Shown: positions 26,792-34,503 of the stretch, piece by piece
How positions within the stretch are numbered: the first letter of the stretch is position 1
How the letters are laid out: the number at the start of each line of letters is the position of its first letter
Origin: Streptomyces jumonjinensis
Lineage (GTDB): Bacteria; Actinomycetota; Actinomycetes; Streptomycetales; Streptomycetaceae
Direction: 5' to 3'
Length of the DNA stretch: 64,000 bases
Assembly (NCBI RefSeq): GCF_009600885.1
Contig: NZ_VCLA01000121.1
Location: forward strand, 42,143-106,142
Notes under the pieces: generated by a model
Seen by the model: only the letters and a program-made list of their open reading frames with translations
Told to the model about the DNA's origin: nothing
The model's database searches: none
Translations under genes and position numbers: made by a program

Positions 26792-27128
26792 GGGTGCTCC
26801 TGGGGCTCGAAGCGGTTGTCTGAGGGAGTGGAGCTGAGCCGTGGCGGCCCCGGCGATTCCGCCGGGGCCCGGCCCGGGGCCGGGCGGAATCCCGTACCCC
26901 TACCGCTTCTAACGCTCCGCGCGGGCGTCCGTTGCGCAACCGGACCCCCGCCGAACGGCGGCGGCCCTCCCCGCCGCGCCCGGGCACGCGAGCGCGGCAA
27001 GATCCGAACGTGAGGTCCCAGGGGCTTTGCTCTGTGGGCCGGGGGCCTAGTACCGTGGTCAGCGATTGGTGACACCGCGCTCGTCTGTGTCATCATCTGC
27101 ACACACCACGCGCTCGCGCGGGTGTGCT
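26792..27128. other. Intergenic region before tRNA-Ser(GCU), with one hairpin
   Basis: No convincing gene is seen in these 337 bp. An imperfect hairpin with arms GATTCCGCC/GGCGGAATC and a GC-rich interior lies at 26855-26891. The last 70 bp should contain the tRNA promoter; TTGGTG near 27066 with CATCAT downstream is a weak candidate. Confidence 0.4.
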
Positions 27129-27219
27129 GGAGGCGTCGCCTAGTCCGGTCTATGGCGCCGCACTGCTAATGCGGTTTGGGCCTTAAAGCCCATCGAGGGT
27201 TCAAATCCCTCCGCCTCCG
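27129..27219 (+). tRNA. tRNA-Ser(GCU)
   Basis: A 91-nt class II tRNA with acceptor stem GGAGGCG/CGCCTCC, anticodon GCT at 27165-27167, a long variable arm, T-loop GGTTCAAATC and an encoded CCA at 27220-27222. Confidence 0.97.
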
Positions 27220-27230
27220 CCAGCTAGATC

Positions 27231-27264
27231 ACGAAAGCCCCGGCCAGTCGGCCGGGGCTTTCGT
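27231..27264 (+). terminator. Terminator after tRNA-Ser(GCU)
   Basis: A perfect 15-bp stem (ACGAAAGCCCCGGCC and complement) with a 4-nt loop starts nine bases after the tRNA CCA. Confidence 0.9.
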
Positions 27265-27304
27265 GCATCGTGGGCAGATCCATCGCCCACTCCCGCTCTC
27301 TGTG

Positions 27305-27331
27305 GCGTTTCCGCAGGTCAGAGGGGGTGTG
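27305..27331 (+). repeat. 27-bp element shared with 47073-47098
   Basis: GCGTTTCCGCAGGTCAGAGG followed by GGGTGTG recurs, with a few changes, just beside the other tRNA-Ser gene at 47073-47098. Here it lies between tRNA-Ser(GCU) and tRNA-Arg(ACG). Function unknown. Confidence 0.6.
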
Positions 27332-27413
27332 CCCAATGGATTTCGCCTGACGGCGCAGGTCATGTAATGTTGTTCCCGCAACGCCGACCGGGAAGAAAAG
27401 CCCGGAAAGCCAA

Positions 27414-27486
27414 GCACTCGTAGCTTAACGGATAGAGCATCTGACTACGGATCAGAAGGTTGCAGGTTCGAATCCTGCCGAGTGCA
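27414..27486 (+). tRNA. tRNA-Arg(ACG)
   Basis: A 73-nt class I tRNA with acceptor stem GCACTCG/CGAGTGC, anticodon ACG at 27447-27449 and T-loop GGTTCGAATC. CCA is not encoded. The anticodon A34 is the substrate of TadA, whose gene is at 47293-47778. Confidence 0.97.
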
Positions 27487-27493
27487 CATCGCC

Positions 27494-27526
27494 GAAAGGC
27501 CCCCGGAGATCATCCGGGGGCCTTTC
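27494..27526 (+). terminator. Terminator after tRNA-Arg(ACG)
   Basis: A perfect 14-bp stem (GAAAGGCCCCCGGA and complement) with a 5-nt loop lies seven bases after the tRNA. Confidence 0.9.
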
Positions 27527-27594
27527 GCGTTCCCCCGACTCACCCGCCGCTTTCGGTCACCCTGCCGCTGGGCGCGGCGCATGCGGAGCGCCGG

Positions 27595-28038
27595 TCACTC
27601 AGGCCACGCCTTGTCGAGGACGAAGGAGACCACGGTCCCGCCATGCTCGCTCCGGTCGACGGCCCAGCTGTCCGAGAGCGCGTCGACCAGCCAGAGACCT
27701 CGGCCGTGTTCGTCCCCGCCGGCCGCGTGAAGCATGCGGACGCTCGCGGGGTGGCCGGGGCTGTGAACCCGCACATGGAGCGATCGCTCCTCGCGGCGCC
27801 AGTCGACGCGTACGCGCCATTCCTCTTCGGCCTCGGCGTAGGAGACGGCATTGGTGACCAGCTCGGAGAGCATCAGGAGGCAGTCGTCCAGTGAGCATTC
27901 CGGTTGGTGCCGGGTGATGAGCTTGCGGAACCAGCGCCGGGCCAGGGGCACGGACTCCGCCACCGGGTAGAGGGTCATCGCGCCGAGCTGTTCGCTGTCC
28001 ACGGCGGCGTCGCCCTGGTCGCTCGTACGGTCGTGCAT
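27595..28038 (-). CDS. HATPase-type anti-sigma-like regulatory protein
   Basis: A 147-residue single-domain GHKL ATPase of the RsbW/SpoIIAB type that is abundant in Streptomyces: AESVPLARRWFRKLI, N-box LLMLSELVTNAVSYA, then GRGLWLVDALSDSWAV and a closing GTVVSFVL strand. Such proteins act as anti-sigma factors or as Ser kinases of anti-anti-sigma proteins. ATG at 28038 has GGGAGGAG upstream. Its promoter (-35 28294-28299, -10 28271-28276) is overlapped by operators of the adjacent GntR protein, so expression is probably under GntR control. The partner sigma factor is unknown. Confidence 0.87.
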   Translation of the reverse strand: MHDRTSDQGDAAVDSEQLGAMTLYPVAESVPLARRWFRKLITRHQPECSLDDCLLMLSELVTNAVSYAEAEEEWRVRVDWRREERSLHVRVHSPGHPASVRMLHAAGGDEHGRGLWLVDALSDSWAVDRSEHGGTVVSFVLDKAWPE

Positions 28039-28242
28039 ATGCGCCTGCTCCTCCCGCTTGCCGGTGCCGTCGCTGTCGAGGCACCGCCGTTTGGCTGTCG
28101 CGCGGGTACGGCCGTTCGCGGCGGCGCCCGCCAGGGCCGGGCGGGAGTCGATGTGTTTCCAGCCCCTGCCCACGGCACGCCGGACAGGCGGAGCCCGATC
28201 CGGCTTCCGGTCGCTGGTCACTCACGTCGCGCCCGCCCCCTT

Positions 28243-28299
28243 CCAGTAAGTGGCCTTAGCCACTTACTGGATAGTGGCATTGGCCACTTCGATTGGCAA
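28243..28299 (-). promoter_or_regulatory. Promoter with two GntR operators upstream of the ATPase gene
   Basis: On the minus strand, -35 TTGCCA (28299-28294), a 17-bp spacer and -10 CACTAT (28276-28271) form a promoter. Operator 1 (28273-28289, AAGTGGC...GCCACT) fills the spacer. Operator 2 (28243-28270) is a 28-bp dyad with 12-bp arms (CCAGTAAGTGGC and complement) around the start point. The arms match those at 29082-29116. Confidence 0.8.
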
Positions 28300-28326
28300 G
28301 CCGCTCGGCGAGCAGCAGGCGGCGAC

Positions 28327-29067
28327 TCACGCCAACGGGTAGCCCTGTTCGAAGGCCCAGCGGCCGGGCGGGTAGGTGGCCTCGGCGAACTCAAGCGGAT
28401 GGTCCTGCAAGTCGTATACGACGTGATGGACGATCAGCACCGGTGAGGAGGGCGGCAGCCGGAGGTCGGCGGCTTCGTCCTCGGTCGCGGTCCTCGCGCA
28501 CATGCGGTCCTCGGCGTAGCTGCCCTGGCGGCCCGTCATGCTCTCGACGTACATGAGGGTGCCTTCCTGGATGCGCTCCGGATCCCGGAGCTTCGGCGCG
28601 CGCTGGCCGATATCAGGGCCGAACCAGGAGGTGGAGATGGTGATGGGGCCGCTCTCGTCGTTGGTCACGCGTCGGCGGTGCACGGCGCGCCGGTCCTTGG
28701 CAAGCCCCAGCGCCTCGGCCACATGATCGGGGGCGTCCATCCAGCCGGCCGAGGTGATGACCGCGTACTCACCGGGCGTGTAGATCTTCCCGGTCTGCCG
28801 GGCCCGGCCGTACAGCTCCCGCGCACGGCGGTTGACCTCAAGGCTGCGGACGTACGTGCCGGATCCCTGGCGCTTCTCCACGAAGCCCTGCTGTCTCAGT
28901 GCCTCAAGGGAGCGAGCGGCGGTAGGCCGCGAGACCTTCCAGTCCTGGGCGAGCTGCCGCTCGGACGGTACCTCGTCGCCGGGCCGCAGATCACCGCGCA
29001 GGATCTGATCGCGGATGTAGTGCGCGATCTGCAAATACTTGGGCTGGGCCTCTTCGATCTGCGGCAC
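28327..29067 (-). CDS. GntR/HutC-family regulator of the 28-30 kb island
   Basis: A 246-residue protein: GntR winged helix YLQIAHYIRDQILRGDLRPGDEV, PSERQLAQDWKVSRPTAARS, LEALRQQGFVEKRQGSGTYV and a UTRA effector domain ending in HHVVYDLQDHPLEFAEATYP. Start GTG 29067 is preceded by GAGGAGAC. Shared GTGGC/GCCAC dyads occur at its own promoter, at the promoter of the downstream ATPase gene and at that of the divergent DUF1152 gene, suggesting it controls all three. HutC-type regulators of this layout (KorSA-like) are typical of Streptomyces integrative elements, but no transfer genes are seen here. Confidence 0.9.
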   Translation of the reverse strand: MPQIEEAQPKYLQIAHYIRDQILRGDLRPGDEVPSERQLAQDWKVSRPTAARSLEALRQQGFVEKRQGSGTYVRSLEVNRRARELYGRARQTGKIYTPGEYAVITSAGWMDAPDHVAEALGLAKDRRAVHRRRVTNDESGPITISTSWFGPDIGQRAPKLRDPERIQEGTLMYVESMTGRQGSYAEDRMCARTATEDEAADLRLPPSSPVLIVHHVVYDLQDHPLEFAEATYPPGRWAFEQGYPLA

Positions 29068-29081
29068 CGCAGTCTCCTCAC

Positions 29082-29139
29082 AAGTGGCTAAGTCCTCTTG
29101 CCACTATAGGGTGGCAGTCAATCGATCACCTCGTACGCT
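29082..29139. promoter_or_regulatory. Divergent promoters with GntR operators
   Basis: Two overlapping dyads: AAGTGGC...GCCACT at 29082-29105 and TGCCAC-N6-GTGGCA at 29099-29116. The second overlaps the -35 (GTGGCA, 29111-29116) of a plus-strand promoter whose -10 TACGCT (29134-29139) lies 17 bp on, and covers a minus-strand -10 TATAGT (29108-29103) for gntR. One regulator could therefore repress both directions. Confidence 0.75.
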
Positions 29140-29145
29140 GTGCGA

Positions 29146-30240
29146 GTGACACGGTTGATCGTGGCAGCCGGAGGCGGGGGCGACGCAGTCGCCGCCTCGA
29201 TGGTGGACGCCGCCTTGTACGGCGATGAGAGACCGGCCGTGATCTTCACGTACGCGTGGGACCGACTCCTCATCGACCCGGTGCCCGGACCCCGGGGACC
29301 GGCCGACTTCACCGGTCTGCGTCTCCTGACTCCCGGGGTCTTCGCGATCACCGCCGAGGCCGAGCCCATCGTGCCCGCCGGCTCCACGCTGCCACGGCTC
29401 GCGCGGGAGCTTCCCCAGACACTGGCGCTGATCGATCCGCGCCACGGCGTCCAGGGCGTCACCCGCCAGCTCGAAGCCCTGATCCAGCACCTGGCTCCGG
29501 AGTCGATCGACCTCGTCGATGTCGGCGGCGACATCCTGGCCCGGGGAGACGAGCCCACCCTCCGCAGCCCTCTCGCCGATGCGCTCACCCTTGCCGCCTG
29601 CTGCCGGGTCGACGCCCCCGTACGACTCCTGATCGCCGGGCCCGGCCTGGACGGCGAACTCCCCGCCGGGGAACTCCGCGGCCTCCTCGGCCGGAACGTC
29701 CTCACCCTGGCCCCTGCGCACATCGAACCGATCGCCCACGTCCTGGAATGGCACCCGTCCGAGGCGACCGCCCTGCTCGCGGCCACCGCCCGGGACATCC
29801 GGGGCCTCTGCGAGATCCGGGACGCCGGCCTGCCCGTCCCCCTCACCGACGAGGGCCCCACGGTCCACGAAGCCGACCTGAACGATGCCATCGGCCGCAA
29901 CCGACTGGCCCGCGCCATCGCCTCCACCACGAGCCTTGCTGACGCCGAGCGGCTCAGCCGCGAGATCTGCGGCTTCTCCGAGATCGACTACGAACGCGAC
30001 AAAGCCACCCGGCTCCGCACCCAACCGGTACGAGAACTCGACCCCAGCACCGCACTCGCCCAGGTCGCCGACTTCGAACACCAGGCCCGCGCCCGAGGCA
30101 TCAGCCACACCACCTTCCGCCGCCTCACCGAAGCGCTCGGCCTCGACGGCGCCCAACGCGAACGCCTCAGAGCCCTGCTGATCGCCAGCTGCCCGGAGCG
30201 GTACGTCGCTCCGCTCTGGCACATCTCACCGAGAGCCTGA
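29146..30240 (+). CDS. DUF1152 family protein
   Basis: A 364-residue protein with the DUF1152 start TRLIVAAGGGGDAVAASMVDAALYG, which has the Gly-rich loop of a nucleotide- or cofactor-binding Rossmann-like fold, and later DLVDVGGDILARGDEPTLRSPLADALTLAACC. Biochemical function is unknown to me. No Shine-Dalgarno is present; GTG 29146 lies seven bases after the -10, so the mRNA is probably leaderless (GTG 29140 is in frame two codons earlier). It is divergent from gntR and shares operators with it. The last 100 residues are helical and charged. Confidence 0.75.
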   Translation: MTRLIVAAGGGGDAVAASMVDAALYGDERPAVIFTYAWDRLLIDPVPGPRGPADFTGLRLLTPGVFAITAEAEPIVPAGSTLPRLARELPQTLALIDPRHGVQGVTRQLEALIQHLAPESIDLVDVGGDILARGDEPTLRSPLADALTLAACCRVDAPVRLLIAGPGLDGELPAGELRGLLGRNVLTLAPAHIEPIAHVLEWHPSEATALLAATARDIRGLCEIRDAGLPVPLTDEGPTVHEADLNDAIGRNRLARAIASTTSLADAERLSREICGFSEIDYERDKATRLRTQPVRELDPSTALAQVADFEHQARARGISHTTFRRLTEALGLDGAQRERLRALLIASCPERYVAPLWHISPRA

Positions 30241-30280
30241 GCAACAACTTTCCTTACAGCTCACCGGTACGGCGGGAGGA

Positions 30281-30397
30281 ATGCTCCACCTCAGCATTCA
30301 CCACGACGACTCGTGCCCCGTTCTCGCCGACACCGTGAGCGCTCTCCCCGACGCCCTCCGCGCTGCCACCAACACCCCACCACCAACCGCCGGCTGA
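30281..30397 (+). CDS. Short ORF of 38 residues, hypothetical
   Basis: ATG 30281 directly follows GGGAGGA and opens a 38-residue frame, MLHLSIHHDDSCPVLADTVS... ending PPPTAG. It starts 40 bp after the DUF1152 stop. Codon composition looks like its neighbours. No family is recognised, and such a short frame could be chance. The following 225 bp up to 30622 hold nothing clear. Confidence 0.4.
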   Translation: MLHLSIHHDDSCPVLADTVSALPDALRAATNTPPPTAG

Positions 30398-30622
30398 TCC
30401 GGTTCCACCCCCGCCCACATGTGAGAACAGCCCCCGCCCCGGACCCCGCGAGCCCTACGCGGACCCCTCCCGGAAGGCTCGCAACCCGACACAACCGAGC
30501 CCCGCCACTCCGAAGCAGGGTGTGGGGCCCGGCGGCGTGTTCCCGCCGGGGCGTAGCTCGATCGGGGGAATCGCCACCGTCTCCGCCTTCTCTCCCGCGG
30601 TCTGCGCGTAGGAGATGCTGTT

Positions 30623-30847
30623 ATGGCACTCGGAGACCGGCACCAGAAGAAGGACGTGGAGGCTGCCCTCAAGCGCGCGGAGGCGGCCGGACTCAAGGTG
30701 ACGCACAAGAGAAACGGCCACACGTGGGGGCTCGTCATCTGCTGTCCCTGCAACAAGAGCCACCGGGTGAACTGCACCCCCAGGAACGCAGGCGATGAGG
30801 CGAACAAGATTGACAACTTCACCAAGCACCACGGTGGCCATGCGTAA
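30623..30847 (+). CDS. HicA-like small protein (possible toxin)
   Basis: A 74-residue protein: DVEAALKRAEAAGLKVTHKR, NGHTWGLVICCPCNKSHRVN, CTPRNAGDEANKIDNFTKHHG. An N-terminal helix followed by a beta-hairpin carrying a single His after Gly (NGH) resembles the dsRBD-like fold of HicA mRNA interferases. The C-P-C and second Cys are unusual for HicA. GGAGATGCTGTT precedes the start. It overlaps the next gene by 8 nt, which fits a toxin-antitoxin pair in toxin-first order, as in hicAB. The assignment is tentative. Confidence 0.6.
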   Translation: MALGDRHQKKDVEAALKRAEAAGLKVTHKRNGHTWGLVICCPCNKSHRVNCTPRNAGDEANKIDNFTKHHGGHA

Positions 30848-31136
30848 GTGGTATTTCACCCTGCATCTTCAAGAGCCGCTGACCGAAGAGCAGTCGAACA
30901 CCCTGGATCACCTCGACCGCTTCAACGACGGGCGGATTGGCCTGATCGAAGGACCGGGCACAGCCGAGTTCATTTGCATCTTTGAGGCCGGGGCTCTGAC
31001 CGATGCCATCGCGGAAGCGCTCGGCTTCTTCGAGGACTTCCCCGGAGTCCTGATTCGCAGTGTCGAACTGGACTGGATCGCACTGGAAGAGAACGGCATG
31101 GCGACGCCGGCCGTGGTTCCCGCACCGCCCCGGTAG
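30840..31136 (+). CDS. Hypothetical partner of the HicA-like gene
   Basis: A 98-residue acidic protein: MRKWYFTLHLQEPLTEEQSN, LDHLDRFNDGRIGLIEGPGT, AEFICIFEAGALTDAIAEAL, then a C-terminal strand LIRSVELDWIALEEN. The beta-alpha-beta-beta pattern is compatible with a ferredoxin-like or HicB N-terminal fold, but no DNA-binding domain is seen. ATG 30840 overlaps the upstream stop (30845-30847), so translation is coupled. Function unknown; a role as antitoxin or immunity protein is inferred only from gene order. Confidence 0.65.
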   Translation: MRKWYFTLHLQEPLTEEQSNTLDHLDRFNDGRIGLIEGPGTAEFICIFEAGALTDAIAEALGFFEDFPGVLIRSVELDWIALEENGMATPAVVPAPPR

Positions 31137-31206
31137 GAGCAGCCCCTCCGACGGCGTGACAGCAGACAGCCCCGCTCCCTCATACAAGGGCGGTTTCTAG
31201 CGATCG

Positions 31207-31500
31207 TTACAGGGCGGCAGAGCGTGCAATGGCCACCAGGCCGGCGAACGCGTCGGCGGAGACCATGATGCCACCCACCCTGCGGGCCCTCCGCATGAAG
31301 AACCATAGGTGCGCTCTCAAAGGTCAGCAGTGTGAACGGCTTGCTCGTGACGGGTGCGGCCTTGAAGGGGAGGAGTTGAAGTGAGACGTTTGGTCCGGAG
31401 GAGCTCGGGGCGCTGCCGATGCACCCCACACAGCGGCTCCGGATCCACCACTTTCTGGAGCACCGGGAACGGCCGTATCTCGGCTGAGCCCGGCGGTATC
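31207..31500 (-). pseudogene. Remnant of an XRE/DUF5753 regulator joined to a DUF397 tail
   Basis: Reverse-strand fragments in several frames. VSLQLLPFKAAPVTSKPFTL followed by LTFESAPMVLHAEGP matches the middle of DUF5753 in Streptomyces HTH proteins (RPNV.LQ.LPF......PF.LL.F). A different frame then gives VGGIMVSADAFAGLVAIARS and a TAA at 31207-31209, like the end of a DUF397 protein. Such genes normally sit side by side, so a deletion has fused their remains. No intact frame, helix-turn-helix or start exists. The rest of 31137-31702 shows no gene. Confidence 0.55.
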
Positions 31501-31702
31501 TGGTCATGCGCCGGAAGGTGCCCGGTTCGAGGGCAGGGATTCGGACACCGCCCCCACGTGCGCGGCTCCCCTCTCACCCGCTGGTTCACTGGGGTGAGGG
31601 CCCCTTCGGGGCGGCCGGAATGTGTTGTACCGGACCGGCTTGTGACCGCTTGCTCCGGTACTCTCGCGGTTTTCGGTCACAACTGTGCGCCCGGAGGTGC
31701 GT

Positions 31703-32581
31703 ATGGCATGGCGGTGCTCCGGGATCGGATGGCCACAGGAAGCGCGGATGGCCGTTCTGCGGTGGGAGGGCGGGCGGGTCAGCCCCCTGCTCGCCGGGAA
31801 GGCGCTCGGGTTCCGCGCGGAGGGCGTGCGGCAGTGCGTCGGGGCGCGCGGGAACCTCTGTCCGCTCGGGGCCGTCGTGCCCGGGCGGGTCACACAGGCG
31901 CGCTGCCCCGAGTGCGCCCGGCTGGATCGCGCCCACTCCGTCGCCGCTGACACCATCGCCGACGATCCGCGTGTCTACCGTGTCTATCTCGCCTGGTTCG
32001 GCCCCGGGATGACCAAGGCCGGGATCACCGCCGAGGAGCGCGGCTCCGCCCGGCTGCTGGAGCAGGGCGCGGTCGCGTTCAGCTGGCTGGGGCGCGGGCC
32101 TCTGATGGCGGCCCGGCGGACCGAGGAAGTGCTGCGGAGCGCGCTCGGCATCCCGGACCGGATTCCCTACGCGGACAAGCGGGCCGTACGCGCCCGGCTG
32201 CCCGCGACGGCCGGGGAGCGGGCCGCCGAGATCGAGGCGCTGCACGGGCGGGCCCTCGCGCTCGACGGGTGGGCACAGACGCTGGAGCCCCTCGGCTTCG
32301 ACGCCGTCGACCACGCCGGGCGGTTCGGCTTGGAGGGGCTGCCTCCGGCCACCGCTGTCGTACGCGAACTCGTCCACGACGGCGCGGTCGCCGGGACCCT
32401 CCTCGCCGTCGCCGGGCCCGATCTCCATCTGCGGACCGCGGACGGTGAGATCGTCGTCCTCGACACCCGGCTGATGTCCGGCTGGTCTCTGGTGGGGGCC
32501 GACGCCGGAGCGGGGGTCTCCGTGCCGACCGCCGGGCTCGGTGTGGGCACCGGGGGAGGGGTGCAGGACGGGCTCTTCTGA
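31703..32581 (+). CDS. DUF2797 family protein
   Basis: A 292-residue protein with the DUF2797 pattern: C-x5-C (CVGARGNLC), CPECARLDR, then VYLAWFGPGMTKAGITAEERGSARLLEQGAVAF, an endonuclease-GIY-like stretch, and ARRTEEVLRSALGIPDRIPYADKR. The paired cysteines suggest metal binding. The Y-x-A...K-x-G-I core resembles the GIY-YIG fold, but activity is unknown. CCGGAGG precedes ATG 31703. The 175 bp to the next gene hold GC-rich direct repeats (TGGCGGGCCGCGGGGGCCC, twice, near 32610-32655). Confidence 0.75.
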   Translation: MAWRCSGIGWPQEARMAVLRWEGGRVSPLLAGKALGFRAEGVRQCVGARGNLCPLGAVVPGRVTQARCPECARLDRAHSVAADTIADDPRVYRVYLAWFGPGMTKAGITAEERGSARLLEQGAVAFSWLGRGPLMAARRTEEVLRSALGIPDRIPYADKRAVRARLPATAGERAAEIEALHGRALALDGWAQTLEPLGFDAVDHAGRFGLEGLPPATAVVRELVHDGAVAGTLLAVAGPDLHLRTADGEIVVLDTRLMSGWSLVGADAGAGVSVPTAGLGVGTGGGVQDGLF

Positions 32582-32757
32582 CCGGCGGCGGGCCGTGGGA
32601 ACCCCGGTGGCGGGCCGCGGGGGCCCCAGTGGCGGGCCGCGGGGGCCCGGGATCCCGGGGAGCCGAAGCGCCGTCCGTCACGGGAAGCCCCGCACCGGGG
32701 GCCCCGGCCCCAGGTGCCCCATGGACACCCGCCCCACCCCCACCACAAGGTGGGGCC

Positions 32758-33636
32758 ATGCCCAACGAGACCCTCGCCGTCCACCGGTTCTGGGAGCGGC
32801 TCGCCCTCCCCGGACTGATCGACGTCCACGCCCACTTCATGCCCGAGCGCGTCCTCCGCAAGGTCTGGGCCTACTTCGACGCGGCGGGCCCCCTCGTCGG
32901 CAGCGCGTGGCCCATCGCCTACCGGCAGGAGGAGTCCCGGCGGCTCGAAGTCCTCCGCGGCTTCGGGGTGCGGTCCTTCACCGCCATGGTCTATCCGCAC
33001 AAGCCGGGCATGGCCGCCTGGCTCAACGACTGGGCCGCCGGATTCGCCGCCGGCACCCCCGACTGTCTGCACACCGCCACCTTCTTCCCCGAGGAAGGCG
33101 TCCACGGCTATGTCCGGGAGGCCGTCGAGCGCGGGGCCCGCGTCTTCAAGGCGCATCTCCAGGTCGGGGCGTACGACCCCGGCGACCGGCTGCTCGACCC
33201 CGTATGGGGGCTCCTCGCCGAGGCCGGGATCCCCGTCGTCACCCACTGCGGCTCCGGCCCGGTGCCCGGCGCGCACACCGGGCCCGGACCGGTGGGGCGG
33301 GTGCTCGCCCGCCATCCCCGGCTGCGGCTCGTCGTCGCGCACATGGGGATGCCCGAGTACACCGGATTCCTCGATCTCGCCGAGCGGTACGAGGGCGTCC
33401 ATCTCGACACCACCATGGCCTTCACCGACTTCAGCGAGCGCATCGCCCCCTTCCCGGCGGCCGAGAAGCCCCGTCTCGCGGCCCTCGGCGACCGGATCCT
33501 CCTCGGCTCCGACTTCCCCAACATCCCCTATCCGTACGCCCATCAGCTCCACGCCCTCGAAGCCCTCGGCCTCGGCGACGACTGGCTCCGCGCGGTCTGC
33601 CACGGGAACGCCGACCGTGTCTTCGGCGGTGCATAG
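32758..33636 (+). CDS. Amidohydrolase-family metal-dependent hydrolase
   Basis: A 292-residue TIM-barrel amidohydrolase of the ACMSD-like (amidohydrolase 2) group. Metal ligands visible: HxH in LIDVHAHFMPE, His in VTHCGSG, His in VVAHMGMPEY and Asp in ILLGSDFPNIP. A Lys in RVFKAHLQVG may help bind metal. The substrate cannot be told from sequence; relatives act on decarboxylation or hydrolysis of cyclic acids. ATG 32758 has AAGGTGGGG upstream. It ends 65 bp before the response-regulator gene. Confidence 0.85.
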   Translation: MPNETLAVHRFWERLALPGLIDVHAHFMPERVLRKVWAYFDAAGPLVGSAWPIAYRQEESRRLEVLRGFGVRSFTAMVYPHKPGMAAWLNDWAAGFAAGTPDCLHTATFFPEEGVHGYVREAVERGARVFKAHLQVGAYDPGDRLLDPVWGLLAEAGIPVVTHCGSGPVPGAHTGPGPVGRVLARHPRLRLVVAHMGMPEYTGFLDLAERYEGVHLDTTMAFTDFSERIAPFPAAEKPRLAALGDRILLGSDFPNIPYPYAHQLHALEALGLGDDWLRAVCHGNADRVFGGA

Positions 33637-33638
33637 GG

Positions 33639-33679
33639 TTCTCAGGGGATTCACAGACAGCGGAAAGACTGTTTTCAGG
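33639..33679 (+). promoter_or_regulatory. Phased direct repeats upstream of the response regulator
   Basis: TTCTCAGG (33639), TTCACAGA (33650) and TTTTCAGG (33672) start 11 and 22 nt apart, i.e. on the same helix face. Tandem repeats at about 11-bp phasing are the usual binding sites of OmpR/PhoB-type regulators, so autoregulation is likely. Confidence 0.55.
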
Positions 33680-33701
33680 GCGGGATCGCAGAGTTGCCGC
33701 C

Positions 33702-34439
33702 ATGACCGCGATCGCGCCCCGGAGGCGTACCGAGATGCTCAGGCCGGACGGCGGCCCCGTCCGTGTACTCGTCGTGGACGACGAGGCGGCGCTGAGTGAA
33801 CTGCTCTCCATGGCCCTGCGTTACGAGGGCTGGGAGGTGTCCAGCGCCGGGGACGGCGCCGGAGCCGTGCGCCGGATACGGGAGTTCCGGCCCGACGCGG
33901 TGGTGCTCGATCTGATGCTGCCCGACATGGACGGGCTCGCCGCCCTCAGACGGCTGCGGCGCGAGGCCCCCGATGTGCCGGTGCTCTTCCTCACCGCCCG
34001 CGACTCCGTCGAGGACCGTATCGCCGGGCTCACCGCCGGCGGCGACGAATACGTCGCCAAGCCGTTCTCGCTGGAGGACGTCGTCGCCCGGCTGCGCGGG
34101 CTGATCCGGCGCTCCGGGTCCGCCGCCGTCCGCTCCGAGTCCCTGCTCCGCGTGGGCGATCTGACCCTGGACGAGGACAGCCGCGAGGTCACCCGGGGCG
34201 GCCGTGCCATCCATCTGACGGCCACCGAGTTCGAGCTGCTGCGCTATCTGATGCGCAATCCGCGGCGGGTGCTCAGCAAGGCCCAGATCCTCGACCGTGT
34301 CTGGTCGTACGACTTCGGCGGCCAGGCCAATGTGGTCGAGCTGTACATCTCGTATCTCCGGAAGAAGATCGACCTCGGCCGTCCGCCCATGATCCACACC
34401 CGGCGCGGGGCCGGCTATCTGATCAAGCCGGGGGAGTAG
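33702..34439 (+). CDS. OmpR/PhoB-family response regulator without adjacent kinase
   Basis: A 245-residue response regulator. The receiver has the acidic pair DDE (VRVLVVDDEAALSELL), phospho-acceptor Asp in AVVLDLMLPDMDG, Thr in LFLTARDS and Lys in YVAKPFSLED. A winged-helix output domain follows: GDLTLDEDSREVTRGGRAIH, LTATEFELLRYLMRN, VVELYISYLRKKID, HTRRGAGYLIKP. It looks fully functional. The usual downstream histidine kinase gene is missing: the next gene is a DHA2 transporter. It is either an orphan or has lost its partner. Confidence 0.92.
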   Translation: MTAIAPRRRTEMLRPDGGPVRVLVVDDEAALSELLSMALRYEGWEVSSAGDGAGAVRRIREFRPDAVVLDLMLPDMDGLAALRRLRREAPDVPVLFLTARDSVEDRIAGLTAGGDEYVAKPFSLEDVVARLRGLIRRSGSAAVRSESLLRVGDLTLDEDSREVTRGGRAIHLTATEFELLRYLMRNPRRVLSKAQILDRVWSYDFGGQANVVELYISYLRKKIDLGRPPMIHTRRGAGYLIKPGE

Positions 34440-34503
34440 GCCACCGCGCGGGGCGGCCACCGCGCCGAGCGGCCGGGGCGGGACGGCCGGGAAATAATCG
34501 CCA

